This document shows, piece by piece, positions 12,291-56,761 of a stretch of 64,000 bases of DNA; position 1 is the first letter of the stretch, and each line of letters begins with the position of its first letter. A model generated the notes under the pieces. The model saw only the letters and a list, made by a program, of their open reading frames with translations, was not told where the DNA came from and made no database searches. Source of the DNA: Ecdyonurus torrentis (lineage: Eukaryota > Arthropoda > Insecta > Ephemeroptera > Heptageniidae); assembly GCA_949318235.1 (NCBI GenBank), contig OX439128.1:44348262-44412261 (forward strand). Direction: 5' to 3'. A program made the position numbers and the translations under genes.

Positions 12291-12298
12291 AGTATAAT

Positions 12299-12499
12299 AA
12301 AGCATTACAAAATTATTATAGTGTATTATAATATAAGATTTCTCTTCTTTGTATAATATAAGGTTTCAGCTACCAGCTACTTTATTAAAAAGACAAAATT
12401 GAATTTTTCCATTATGTGACAACAATATTAATATAAATTCACAAAGACACAAAGAGAGTATTTATAATATTGTTCATATATTAATTTTGAACTTGAGAG

Positions 12500-12530
<31 letters not shown>

Positions 12531-15500
12531 CTCATTGTTTTTTAGAGTTGAAGCTTGTGATTGTGATATTTATTCGTTAGGACTGACTTTGGAATGGACT
12601 CATTCCAACAACATTGTTGCGAGGAGCAGAAGTAGTATACTAATATAATTATTCTCCTGTGACGTTTCTTGTCGTCTCGTATCGTCACGCAGTAGCCTCA
12701 AGGCGGTGCCATGCCACGTCAATCCACACTTGAACCCGTGCGAGGAACATCCTCACATCCCTCTTTCTTTCGTTGCATAATTCATGCTCATTAAACCCAC
12801 ATCTAAATTAGCCCACCCTGACTGGAGGTAAAATTATACTATACATAATATTATATATATATAATATTTAATTATGAAATATAAGAATCTTTACTTCAAT
12901 TTTATTTTAATCCTTTCCTTTTTTTTTTTTTTTTTTTTTACTACGTACCAAATTTTATTGTATGTATTATAAGCAGAATAATGCCATATAAATAAAAAAT
13001 GGTAATGCTAATGACTAATTCACATACGGAGCAAAGATTTTGCATTATGCAATAAATTTATTGATAATAATAATAATATGGTTTTTATTGAGAGGCCACA
13101 AAAGGTAATATTACATGGTCCCCTAACAGTCTGACACATTTGAACATAATTATATTGCACGACATCAAAAATATTGCTTCATGACAATAAATCTTGCTTT
13201 TATTAAGTGTCTATAAAATTTAACTTCCTCTTTTGTTAGTTCTTATTATCAATTTTGTGTTATCATTGCTGTGTACTATAGAAAATTATTTTTAAATGTA
13301 ACTCTTGGGAATTCACTTGTATAATCACGCTTTAAAATAACATTGAGCAATGAAATTGGAAATCGAAGTTATAGCTTTCAATTACAAAATTAATTTTTTT
13401 AAAAGTCTTGTCCTTATGAATTAAAGAAATTTGTTTTTTACTAATTAATCGTTTATTATATCCTTCGCAGAATAGAGATTGAATTTGATAAATAATAAAT
13501 TAAACAGAAATAATTTAATTCTTTATATACTTAAATGTACTCTTCATACCTATAGATAAAGAGCAATATTTGTATTATGCATTAAATTTGCTTGCATTAA
13601 AATTAAATGATTTTAAATGAAGTCTGAAGTCAATCAAATTTATTGCACATAAAAAATATAAAACAGTTAAAATAAATTGCTAAAAATGCCATATAGCTAT
13701 TACAATTACAAAATTATCTGTTCTTCTTCTGCTGTAGTAAATACAGTAATCTTTACAGATATGTCTAAAAATAATTTGAGTTCTTTTTACTTTAAAGGAA
13801 AGAAAAAGTACTGAAGCTATTACGATGATTTTAGCCGATGATTTTAATAATAAATCTATACCAAAATTACTTAACTGACTCAAAAAAATTTTTTTGCTTT
13901 TTTTTTTCAACTAAAATTAATAATTGTCTAAAGCTAGAAGTTTAAATTTTAAAAGCAAAATACCAAGACACATAAAACAGTCAGTCAAGATGTAGGAATG
14001 CTACGCGTATCTGTTTTTTTTTTTTGTCTTTTTTTTTTTTTTTGTCTCTAAAACGAGAGATGAGATAATTAAAATAGGTAAGGAAAGAGATTTTGTAGGA
14101 GAAAAAAAGCCAAGAATTTGTGACTTTAAAAAAGTCTGTCTTTTATTATGTTTCTAATAAATTACATAATAATAAATAGTACTTACTAAAAAGTTATTCT
14201 AGTATTTATAACAATTATAACATAATTTGTTTATTTTTTTATTTTCTTCTTCTTCTTGCTTTAATAAAATGAAATGTTTATAATTTTTTGTTTAAATATT
14301 ATTTTACATGTTGCATTTTGTATAATATTTTAATTTATTTTTTTATGGCCGTTACAAATGAACAGTCTAAAATAGACATCATCACATAAACGAAAAGAAA
14401 AATATTTTTTATTTCATCGAAATCTTATTATTATTATTTTTAGACAAATACAAAAATGACATTTTTAGATATAGAGAAAATATCATATATTTATAATTTT
14501 TTTTAACAATTTTATACCTATTTGTTCTGTTTATTTTTTTTACTTTTATAACATTGCTTTATTGGACATTTATATTAAATATATATCAAATATATTTTAT
14601 TTATATTTCATAATTAATTCATCTTTCATTAATTTGTTTACCATTTTATTATTAAAATGTTTAATTATGAACTATAAACAAAATAATCAATACAATTATT
14701 ATGTATATAAAATTGATGCTTTACATATTATTTATAAAAAAAGGTGGGGGACTTTGTTTTAATTAGAAAAAAAAATTACTAAAATTATAAAACAAAGAAA
14801 AAAAGTCTCGCTCATTAGGGATCTAATTAAATAAGTAAATATCAGAAATCATTTATTTCTGCATTCAAAGTTTGTTTACATTTTCCCAAAATAAAAATCT
14901 GTTACACCCATTCGCTCCAGTTCTTAAAAAATAAAAAAATGAGGGGGGGGGAGAAGGGGGATTATGTTAGAAGAAAAAAAATTTCAACAAATAAAAAAAA
15001 GACATTTTTTTTTCATAAATATTAATAATTGTAATCTAACTTAAATTGTTATTACTTTTTAACTATATAATAAATTAAACTAGGTATTACAATTAAGAGC
15101 CTCAATATTATTGTTTATTATTATTATTTTTTTAATTAAAAATGAAGCTCATTTTATTATTATTATTAATTTTAAATTTATATTTTTTAATGTTTTCTTT
15201 ATCAATAAAATAATAAAGAAAACAAAAGAGGAATATAATATTTACAAATTTATTTCATCAATTAATTATTTAAATTTTTGACTGGAAATTTTACTATAGA
15301 TAATAACTTTCGTAAAATTTATTACGGTCAAAGAAAAAAAAATATAGTTAGTTACTAATTTAATAAAAAAATTAATTGTATATAATATTTTTTACTTTCA
15401 TATCAAAATTACAAATTTTTATTCTATCTCTTTTTTCCAGTCTACATTTAATATAATTATTTTGCATAAAAAAAAAAAAAAAAAAAAAAAAGATGAAATA

Positions 15501-18500
15501 ATTACATTTTTTCCTTCTTTCATTCAAGACCATTTTGGTCATACAATAATTCAAGAACAATATAAATATTTTTATTATATTCTTTTTTTTTAATATATAT
15601 ATTTATATATAAGCACTAACTGATTTAACATTTATGGTAAAAATATACATTTTATTTTACCTAATGTGATCATTTGTCACATTTTCTTTTGTTATTATGT
15701 ATAGTATTGTTAATAATATTTTAATTATGTGAAATGAACCAAATTAGTGCTTTTTTTTACAACATACAATAACATTTACACCGACAATTTTATAAAGTTT
15801 TTTATTAATTTTTTTTTTAGTAATTTATTAAAAATTGATGCTAATTTTTAACATCAAAATACATATTTTTTAATGATATTATATTTTTCTTTTTTCCTTA
15901 TCTTTTTCCTATATTTAGTGTAGTATAGGCCCATGTCACATTAAAAAAATATACGTTTATATTAATGAACGATTTTTTTTTTAGTTTGTTTCATATAAAA
16001 CAGAAATACTTAAAATAAAACAAAATAACTAAATGATGTTTAATTTTTTTAGAGTATTTTTTTCTTCTCAATTCAACAAGCTGCATTTGAATATAATTGC
16101 TCCCAAAAATATTGTGTGCATTTTATTTTTTTAGAGCACAATTTTGCACAAATACGTCACTTTATTTCGATATGCTTTATTTATTTTTTAATAAGCAACG
16201 ATTCATTTGTTATTAATTTTATTTATTTTTTTAATCAAAATGTTAAAAATTACACAATAAAAGATGTTCAATTATAATATTAATTCTATATAATATATTC
16301 TGATCATAAATACGTAAAATATATTTTATAAGATGTTTTATACTATATAACTTAATACAAAAAATAAAACATCATAATATATACTTCTGACATGGTAAAA
16401 TTTATTAATAAATCTGATTTTTTTTTCTGCAGGTGTTTTAAATTATAATTTTTTATGACGTTTCACATAAGTTTTTTTTTTTTTTTTATTTTTTTTTTTT
16501 TTTTAGTTGTAAGACAAAAAAATTGTTTCTAATAGTTGTCACTGTTTGGTCCATAAGTTTGTAACGAAGAGTGGCATCATACTCGTCAAGCTATACCCAG
16601 AGAATCACCTCCTCATTGGTTCGTTAGCATTGTAAGCTGCTGAGGAATAATCTACAAATAGCCCTCCTTGTGTCTTTGCCAACCAAACACTAAAGAATCA
16701 CAATGCAACATTTGTCACAACGAGAAGAGACAAGTCATTTTTTTTTAAACAAATAAAAAGACAACAATAGATGAATAAACAATAATATAATGTCAACTTT
16801 TGTCCATATTGATTGATTTATAAAATATATTATACGATTTTGACATTGCTTGTTTCTTTTTCATATATTAATATAGGCCTATATTACATTTTACTTTGTG
16901 TACTGATTTTTTTTAATATATATATATTGAATTCCTGGCCCCTTATTTATTAAATTGCTGAAAAATATACTTTATTCTTTATTATTGAAATTATTATACA
17001 AGTATGATATTATTATTAGTGGTAGTAGTAGTTTGGTAACATTTGTATCATTTTTTTTAATGAGAAAAGAAAAAAAAGATGTTACTTTTTAAGAAGTTTT
17101 AAATAATAATTTACTATGTATTTTTTTTTTACTCGATATATTTTTTTTATTTTATGTTATTGGCATATTACCAAGGTTTATTAGCAGGAGAAAAAAAATG
17201 TGTGGGGTTTGCGTGCGTATCTCATGTATGTGTGTATATATATATAATATATTTTTTGTTTAAACAAGAAGTCACAACCGCGGGCTAATACACACACTCA
17301 CAAACACATAGAGCACGACATCGAGTGAGAGACAGAGAAAACTTTTGTCACCTTACACCCACACTTACTTGCTCAAATTAGATCTTTACATTAGCTCACT
17401 CTCACTCTACCCACACTCTGGAACTTCTTATATATATGTACCTTTTATTTGAATATCATGCTGCTCATTTATAGTATACAAATAAATATTATATATATAA
17501 AAAAAAAGTAAATATCCCCTTTCTTAAGAAAAAAAAATTGAAGAAATCTACATTCTAAATGAAAAAAAAAAGGGTCTTATTGTTGTTGTGTTTTTTTTTT
17601 CTTCTCCAAATACATTATTATAATAACAATTGGTTCCAAATTCCAGCTGTTGTTTTTATTATGTTATATTCCACTTTTATTTATTTATACAAATTTCTAA
17701 TAAGAGATAATTTCATCATCATTTAATTATTATTTGATATTAACTTCACACGGCTCCACATCAACATACAAGTTTAATTAAAAATAAAAAAATATTTGAC
17801 AAAAAACACTTTTTTTCATTCTTTCTCTTCGTATATATATAAAAATATATTTTTCAATTATTTATTTAAGCTCGTACCATTTGCATACCCCTTGCAAATA
17901 ACACATTTTTTTTTGAAACACATGCTACAATAAAAAATTAACAAGAAAAAATTTCACCACGTGAGGTACATTCCATCATTATCTCCTGCGCCGAAATGCG
18001 AATTATTTAATTTGAAAGATAATACAAAGTTGAATGATGTATTTAATTAATGATATGTTTTCTTTAAAGAACATTATTTTTTACGAAAAGAAGCAGTTAC
18101 ACCACAATTGAAACATACGACAAAAACTGTGTGAAGCTAATATTTACACAAAAAATCAAAATTCATTGTATAAAAAATTGGGTTGAGCTTTCCTCATATT
18201 TTACTTTTTTTTAATCAATTTTGGACGGAATTTCTATATTTTGTGCAAAAAATAATTATTAATACAAGTGAGTTTTCTTATTATATATCCTCAGAAGCTT
18301 TTTTTTTTTTTTTTTAATTATTATTATTTTCTTTTAAATTTTTTTTTAATAAAAAGGCACACTTATAAAAATTTGAGGCATGGTTACAGATTGAACAGTG
18401 TAGTTGTTTGAGAACAGAAAGGGGGTTAATTATAAAGAAATTTAGCACTCGTGATGACTAGTTTAAACGACCATTTTTTTCTGATCTTATATTCAGTCTT

Positions 18501-20063
18501 CACGCTTGCTTTGGTAATGAAATTAAGGGAGGAAAAAAAAAAAAAAAAAGTACTGAGGCTTTTCTAATTTTTTTTTCTGAGGTGACAGCAATTTTATACA
18601 ACCCAAGGCCTACTACATTATATATTAAACATTTAGATTTTTATATAATTACTTACGAATAAACGGAACTACAATAGTATTATTCTTTAAAATTAGCAAT
18701 ATTTTTTTTCTTCCTTTTTATAGTGTGTGTAAGTTAAGAGTGATAAAAAGTTTACTTGTATCAAAATACGTACAAAATGAATTATAGTAAATCTGAGTAG
18801 CAAAATATTACCAAAAAAAAAAAAAAAAAAAGAATGAATCATATAATTAATTATTAATTAACCTATTATTTAGTGAATTTTTTTTCTTCGAAGAACAAAA
18901 AAAAGAGCTTATATTTTTAACTTAAGTAAATATAATATATAATAATATATATATTTTTTTATAATGTTAAAAACAAAGAAATGTTATTTTTTATATATAC
19001 TTACAAAATAAAAACATAATTAACTGTGAGCACTTTGCGCATTAAATGAGCATGGTATATTTTTTTTCTGACTAAATTAACATAACAAATAATAATGAAT
19101 TAATTAATGAAAGAAAAAAAATTAATATTGACTAGTTTATACAGTTCTATTATTTGTAATATCAATTTTATTTACACAGAAAAAAAATAATAATTATTAG
19201 GATGGAAAAAAAAATCGAAAATACTTTGCAAAAATATTACTTTTAAAAATTATCGTAATAATTATTTTTTCTTACTAAAAAAGAAATTTTTAAAAATATG
19301 GCATTTTTTTCTTTAAATTTATGAAAAATTGATATAGTTGCCATAACCTTACAGATCTAAAAAAAAAAAACAAAAAAAAAAAAAAACATGATATATTTCT
19401 AAATTATTAATTATTCTTATTTATAATATTTATATATAAATATATAGAAGCCACCAAGAACGATCTACGTCATAGATTGAGATCCAGTTATGTTAGAAGC
19501 TCACCATGCTCATGAAAATTAAAATAATGGTGGCTTTTTTTTTTCATCATTCACCACTAAAAAAAAGTTAACAATAATATTCAAGGAGAGAAAAAAATTA
19601 TTAAGTCGAGATCTTCTAAAAATGACGTAAAGTATCTTCATTTTTGTTTCAAGGTGGGAACTATAAACTTTATCTATACAAGCTTAATATGCTTAGTATA
19701 GATCATTATTATTAACACCTATTATTATTATCATCCCATAATTAATCATTATAGGGAGTCACATTTAATTAACAACCTAGTTTTTATATATATATAATAT
19801 GTATATAATGTAGGATGCAGTTAATATATGATTATACATTTATTATATATTGTAATTATTAATATTATTAATTTTTTTTTGTAATTGTTTTTTTAATCAA
19901 TATTACAGAATAAATATATAGAATTATTAATATTGCCTAAGATTATTATTATTATGATGTTATTATTTTTGTTTTGTTTTGTTTGACGTATGTGCTGTAA
20001 TATATAAGTCTAGAATTAATTTATTGATATATATATATAAAAAAAATTTATATAATTGAAGGT
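12299..20063 (-). other. 3' flank / possible long 3' UTR of the RBM24-like gene
   Basis: Immediately downstream of the stop codon on the minus strand. Very AT-rich with many T runs on the plus strand (A-rich in the transcript). Less simple patches lie at 16540-16740, 17170-17450 (contains a GU-rich word in the transcript sense) and 19445-19535. The 3' UTR end cannot be placed by eye. No other gene is recognised. Confidence 0.45.
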
Positions 20064-50467
<30,404 letters not shown>

Positions 50468-50552
50468 CTGCAAACATAACAGAAACAAACAAATTATAAT
50501 TATTGCAATACATTATAATGATTCACAGAAATATATTATAATATGTCTTTGT

Positions 50553-50854
50553 TATAGGGTGTATGCATTCATGTTAAAGTCGACGCCATATTATATAACT
50601 CAATAACATGGGTGACATAAGAAAAAAACTCATTCAGCCCAGTTTAAAAACACTATGCAATATTTTTTAGAGCATTGATGCACTAAATAATGTTGAATTA
50701 GTATCTCAAGTATGTGAGAAAAATAGCAATAAGAAAAAAATTAACCGATTTTCAAAGGAAAATTGGCTTAAACGAATGCTGAGCAATGTTATTCACTACT
50801 CCAGTATGGCCTCCAAGCGCATTAAATATAACGTTATGCGTATACACCCTATAT
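50553..50854. mobile_element. TATAGGGTGTATGC element, copy A (302 bp)
   Basis: Perfect-type ends TATAGGGTGTATGC (50553) and GCGTATACACCCTATA (to 50854). It shares long blocks with copy B at 60895-61324: AAAGTCGACGCCAT, ACTCAATAACATG, GTTGAATTAGTATCTCAAGT, ATGCTGAGCAATGTTATTCA and CCAAGCGCATTAAAT. It lies 85 bp on the intron side of the splice acceptor of the RRM exon. No coding capacity is seen. Confidence 0.82.
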
Positions 50855-50945
50855 TATCAACTTTCAAGATAGAAAATAGCATTCAATGATTTATCATATG
50901 CATTTTTAAAAATTGCACAACAGTTTGCCTTGATTTGCACACGAA

Positions 50946-51076
50946 TGCACACGAATCATATTATATTTTATCTTTCGACTTCAACGCGAGATTTTTTTCA
51001 CACGAATAACATTGCATATTAAAAGCAATTTTTCGAATGGAAAAATATAAAATATATTATCACAATCGTGTGTGTA
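50946..51076. mobile_element. TACACACG-type MITE, copy 3
   Basis: The right end is intact (ATTATCACAATCGTGTGTGT). The left end is degraded (GCACACGAATCATATTATAT). The interior TTCAACGCGAGATTTTTT and ACGAATAACATTGCATATTA matches the family. It lies 91 bp from the element at 50553-50854. Confidence 0.72.
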
Positions 51077-51280
51077 ATGTGTGTATAGTGTATACACTTC
51101 ACTATCCATTGCATCTCTTTTACTTTGAAAATAAACTAAACTTCATAATAATCTTGTTTATTTCATTTTCACTTTGTTATTTATTTATTAAAATAGAATT
51201 TTATTTTTGAACATAACATAGAATCAAAGTTGAAAGCAAATGTTAAATAAAAAATCATTAATTTGTATTATTATACTAAA

Positions 51281-51391
<111 letters not shown>

Positions 51392-52175
51392 TCACAGATC
51401 ATACATTTTATAAAAGGCAAAAGTTCGTAAATAAATGCTAAATCAACACAAAGAAACACGATATACCCTGAAGTAAAATTAAACATTTATAAAAACACAC
51501 ACATTGTTATAATATCAATTGTTTTTGTTTCATTAAATACAAAACGATACATCATTTAATGTATATATGCAAATATCGATTTTTATACTATACTGGTATA
51601 ATATGTTAAACATTTTCATTGTGATAATTTAACAAAGATAATTAAAAATATTAAATATTTTTACACCGCTTTTAGTTTATATAGAGAATAATATATAGTA
51701 AGTAAATGTATGTATTTAAAATAAAACAGAATATTTTTCACACTACGTTGCAATGTGAGGAAATAATTATTAACCTTACGTAATGACCCACCTGTTGATA
51801 AAAGAGAGAGAGAAAAAGGTAGGTGAGAGTTAACGCTCTGTAAAAAGAGTACCAAGTAAATAAAAAATCAAAAGAGAGAAAGAAAAAATAAAGTAAATGG
51901 AGCTATACAGAATAATTTAAAACTTTTCTCTTTTGTTTTGTTTACATAAGAAAAAGTGCATGTAAAAAATTATGGTTTGTTACTTTGATTCATAATTACA
52001 CAACTATTTGTATAATTAATACTTTTCTATAATGTTCAAAAAGATGACGTTATGTAATAATTACACATATGATATGCATTGGTATTTACTGTACAAATAA
52101 GTTACTGCAAATGACTTGCAGGTAAAATGTTATGTGGATCAAACTGTGTAAGTATACATATACTGTAGATTATAA

Positions 52176-52306
<131 letters not shown>

Positions 52307-53055
52307 AAATCTACACAAAAAACTAGTAAGGTATATGCCTACGTCTTAAAATACCAATTGTTATTTATACCGGTACATTTCAATAAGCAATTTTTATATT
52401 AAGTTCGAGTGCAAATATAGCAAATTTGAATAACTGTATAAGATAAGTTTTCACAAATATGATCCTAAAAATTGTTAGCAACCTAAATAAGACTTCATTA
52501 AACTTTCATCATGCATGCAGTCATTTACTAAATGTTATCAATGTGTTTGACACATTGTTATTGATCAATGAATAAATTAAACACATCGATTGAAAAAAAA
52601 AAAAATGAGAGTGAAATTGTTGTTGTAAAAAATGGTGCACACTTCTTATCAGTAGAGAAAAAAATGAATGAATTTTCTCTCTCTCTCTCTCTCTCTCTCT
52701 TCAATGATTGATCCCACCAAGTGTGTAAATTTTAAAACAAATCATTCGTAAAGACGTGTTTAATTCAACACACCCTTTAACTCATATCAATTTATCATAC
52801 GTAATCGAAACTACTCAATAATTGCCAGACTTCTGAATGAGTTCACAAAAATACGACTATACAATCCACAATAAAATAATAATTTTTTCAATCATAAATC
52901 TTTCCACATAAAAGAAGAAGTCTCTTAAATAGGCCCTTGTTGAAAAAAATAAGCTTGAATGTTGATAAAAATAATACAGACTTTTGAGAGAGCGGTTAAT
53001 CACCATAGAGATTAATTTAAAATAATAATAATAAGTTCAGAGATTTCAATTTTCA

Positions 53056-53312
53056 TGACGTCATAGTTTTTTTTTCTTCTTATAGAACTTTTTTTTTTTT
53101 AAAGGATAATTTTCAACATAGATTTTCTATAGAATCCAATGGTATAATTACTATTGTCTTTTTAATTGAAACGCGTGTATATCATTCTTCTTATTTAATT
53201 ATATTATACATGACGTTGTTTGTTTGTGACGTCACAGACTCCACTCTTTCCATTCACATGACTGGAGAATTTTAAATATAAAAAACCCTTGTCTTGTGCC
53301 TCTTTTCATCGC

Positions 53313-53383
<71 letters not shown>

Positions 53384-53618
53384 ACCCAAAAAAAAATTCT
53401 ACCCAAGCTGAGAAAATAAACTAACAGAGCGAGAGAGAGAGAGGAAAAATAAAATGATTTCTCTTAGTATAATACGGTGTTAGCACCCGCGACTTTCAAT
53501 GACCTTTTAGAGGTCACAAGTTTAAATAAAACGCGGGTATTGTTATGTCATATGTCACAAATCAGCTGAATCGTCACACACGTACACACATAATATAAAA
53601 AATGATTTTATGACGTCA
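53056..53618. promoter_or_regulatory. Cluster of three perfect CRE palindromes
   Basis: TGACGTCA at 53056-53063, 53227-53234 and 53611-53618. The CREB/ATF family binds this 8-mer. Further single copies are at 2801, 6725, 48602 and 50311. Function is inferred only. Confidence 0.4.
53315..53377. repeat. (CT)n microsatellite, 63 bp
   Basis: Pure CT, opposite in orientation to the GA array about 1 kb away. Confidence 0.98.
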
Positions 53619-54085
53619 CAGAATTGGTTGATCCATGTAAAAAAAAAAAAAAAAAAAAAAAAGGGTCATTATATAAAAGGAGAAAAATCAATTTGAAATT
53701 AAACATTTAAAGGTAAGATGATACAATAGGGGGTTGATTTGATATATAACGTCACGATACGTTATATTTTCCAACTGCTACTGACCGATCCATTTTTTTC
53801 CCCGTCATAATATCCTTTACTCTTACAAGTATAATAGTGATATTTTATCATGCAATAATTCAACTTGCAGTAATGTAATATACATTCATATATATATCAC
53901 AGAAAAAAAAGAAGTAATTTGAGTGAGAGAGAAATAAAGTAACAAAACAAAGTGCTATCAATAATTTGCTGTTATGTATAATGTCACTTCACTAACACAA
54001 TCGATTTGTTGCCAATTTTGAAACGAGAGATAATATTTTCTTTTTCTGACAGCCTATTTTTATTATTTATATCGAGTTTTTTATT

Positions 54086-54213
54086 GTACACACGATTGTG
54101 ATAGTAACATTTTATCATTTAAATTCAACGCGTGATCTTTTCATACAAGAAAAACATTAAAAATTAATCGCGAATTTTTAAATGGTAAAATATATTATCA
54201 CAGTTCTGTGTAC
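54086..54213. mobile_element. TACACACG-type MITE, copy 4
   Basis: About 128 bp from GTACACACGATTGTGATAGT to ATCACAGTTCTGTGTAC, with the family interior (ATTTAAATTCAACGCG, AACATTAAAAATTAATCGCG, TTTAAATGGTAAAATATATT). The left end is close to the presumed consensus. Confidence 0.82.
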
Positions 54214-56062
54214 TCAATGAGAATACTTCTATTTTTGTAATGCTTATTTTATTTACTTAAAAATTGCCATTATTATTTGTGTAAATCGTATTTAATTAAA
54301 TTTGGCTTTAAATAAATCTCATGACACTCAATAATACATACGTATAGAATAGAAGTATAACTATATTAATTTATTTATTTTTGTTACAATCAGTGGCATA
54401 AATGCGTGATCACGTCAAACTTAAAACATAGATTCCTATCAATAAAGTACATCATTATAATTAATAAACGTACAACTTAAACTTATATAGTACAACTAAA
54501 ACATAGAAATAAACTATATAGCTATAGGCATATAAACATAAACGAAGAGCAGCAATCCTGAACGAAGAGAATAAAATAATGTGTGACAAAGTTATACAAC
54601 ACATATTATACAACAAGTTATACACAAATATAAAAACGTATTTTTTATAAGTCAAATGACTCGTTATTTATTTATTTTTCCTAAATTCATTGAGAAGAGA
54701 AATCAATACGTTACTTATCTTTCACAGGACTTTTTTGTTCTGAACTAATTTTATTCATAAATATATATGACACTAACGTTACATAAAGCATCACTTTTTT
54801 TTTTTTTTTTTTTTTGTTCCCAGTGAAAGTTTGCAGTCTTTATTATCTCTCTCTTTACGAAGCACTTTTATCTTAAAGTTGCACCACTTAGCAAGACAAT
54901 AGAAAAGAGTACTTCAAACTTGCTTCCATTTAGAATAGAAGAAAAAAAAAAGATTTAAATTTTCATTTTTTTTTACCCCTATTTTGTCTGTAACTAATTA
55001 GACTTGGCCACAAAATGAAACTTTTTTTTAGATAATATAAATATAACTCCTTTTTATTGATTAATGGTTTATTTTAGAAGATTGAGATTTTTTCTTCCCC
55101 CCCCCCCTAATAAACGCAAAGCACGTTTGCGTATCGAAAATTCTTTCAGCAACTATTATAATATAATAGTGTTGTTTAATTTCACAATACCATGATTATA
55201 TGGTATAGTATAGTTAGACTATAATACTCATGTAATTTAATGTATAGTACACGTATATGGTCTTTCATGGTATTACGCGTAAGTACAAATAATCGTAAAA
55301 TATTATATGACATTGAATATGATAATAGCAATAGTAACTACGAAATTTCAGGGGGGGGGGGGGAGTTTTTTTAAAATTATAATGTATTAAAATAGTGCAA
55401 AAAATTATTTATTTTACATATATCAATCGAAATTTGTTATTACTAATAATCTTTGGGACAGTAAAAACAAAACGTTCTATTCTAACGCACTTACGGGACT
55501 TTAGTACGAAATAATGCCTTCGTAAGAACAAAATATATACATGATGGTGTATAATGTAAAAATTGTTTAAAAAGTCAATATAGGGAAGATAAAATCCAGT
55601 GGTAGTTTTCATATACACCCGAGTAAGTGGAATTGAAAGCGACAACATACGACGTGCGGCATCAGTCTGTCTCTACTCGAGCGAGCAAGCGAGTGAGTGA
55701 ACTGAGCTCTTTAGTCTATATTAACCCGTCATCTCGCGCCTCCTCATATCTGTTTATTGCTTCACTCGCGAAATCACCATAACATCCACACGACTGCCTT
55801 CTTTACGTAAAATAACACAAAAATATTGAATTGAAAACTATACAGTTTCCTATAACTGCCATGTAAAATACATTGAAATCAGTATAGAAATTTAAAACAA
55901 AATAGTATATTTTTCAAATTATAAATAAATATTCATCTTTATTCAATAATATTAAAAAAATAATACATTATTTGTATTTTTAAATTGGTACCTATATAAT
56001 AATAACTGCAGTTTTAACATTATTAATAAATAAATAAAATAGCATTGGCAAAGGTATACAGA

Positions 56063-56531
56063 AGAAAGGTCAGTGGAAAAAAGGACCTCGGATAAAAGGT
56101 CCTACCTGTGCGCAGCTCGCCGACACCATAGAAATATACATGTATATACAGTCCACACCACGTAAGGATGCGACCAATAAGAGAGCGCCTAAAAACTCTC
56201 CATTTAGTTAACATTACCCCACCTCCTAGTGACCTTGAAAGCTAGAGCGTCTATTGGCTGCCCAGGGGGAATCGATAAATCGCCCACATCCTTACGTGAT
56301 TTCTAGTGTACTTGACTCAAAAAAACTCGACCGATTTATCGTTTTACCACTAATGTATCGCCCATTTTCTCGCGCGCATTTCACAGGGGGGCGGCTGGGC
56401 GATCGGCGATACCGTAAAAGGTCGAACGGCAGGTAGCTCAGGCTTTTTGAGACGAGTACATGTCTATGGCCGACACGCTGTACCTGTGCGTAAAGGCAGA
56501 TCCTTTTATCCGCGGACCTTCTTTCAGACAT
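56063..56531. repeat. Composite of nested inverted repeats
   Basis: The outer arms (about 56081-56150 and 56452-56520) match in inverted orientation: AAGGACCTCGGATAAAAGG against AAGGTCCGCGGATAAAAGG, then GCCGACACCATAG against GTCGGCCATAG and ACATGTA. Inside, CACGTAAGGATG (56159) is inverted at CATCCTTACGTG (56287-56298), with CCAATA...GAGCG matching around it. Next to that lies the CTCGACTC-type MITE 56311-56456. The open frames here are by-products of the palindromes. Confidence 0.75.
56311..56456. mobile_element. CTCGACTC-type MITE, copy 2 (inverted)
   Basis: 146 bp flanked by TA (56309-56310, 56457-56458), with ends CTTGACTCAAAAAAACTCGA and GCTCAGGCTTTTTGAGACGAG-like. Read on the minus strand it aligns along its length with 25684-25823 (ACCTGCCGTTCGACCTTTTA, TATCGCC, GCCGCCCCCC, ATGGGCGATAC). 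Confidence 0.88.
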
Positions 56532-56642
56532 TCATTGAAAAGTTATATCGAGTTTATCGAAGACGATAAATTGATATATGCAATTAGAAAGATACCAGTA
56601 TCCCAGAATTAGATTAGTAACGATAGTATATTATATTATATA

Positions 56643-56761
56643 CAGCTCTGGATACTAGTTTGAAAAAGATTTCTATAGGCAACCCGTTTCACTTTATGCT
56701 ATCTGTATGAGAAAACACTGCGGCCGCCGATGCCCCGTTCTCAAACTAATGGCCAGAACTG
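56643..56761. mobile_element. Tc1/mariner-type MITE, copy 2 (inverted)
   Basis: 119 bp flanked by TA (56641-56642, 56762-56763). On the minus strand it reads CAGTTCTGGCCATTAGTTTG, AGAACGGGGCATCGGCGGCC, GCAGTGTTTTC..., GGGTTGCCTATA..., and aligns from end to end with 36640-36759. The end nearer 56643 has diverged more. Confidence 0.9.

Noticed and set aside
20020..20025. AATAAA on the minus strand 40 nt after the stop as polyadenylation signal
   Set aside because: The hexamer is very frequent in this base composition and no downstream GU-rich element singles it out.
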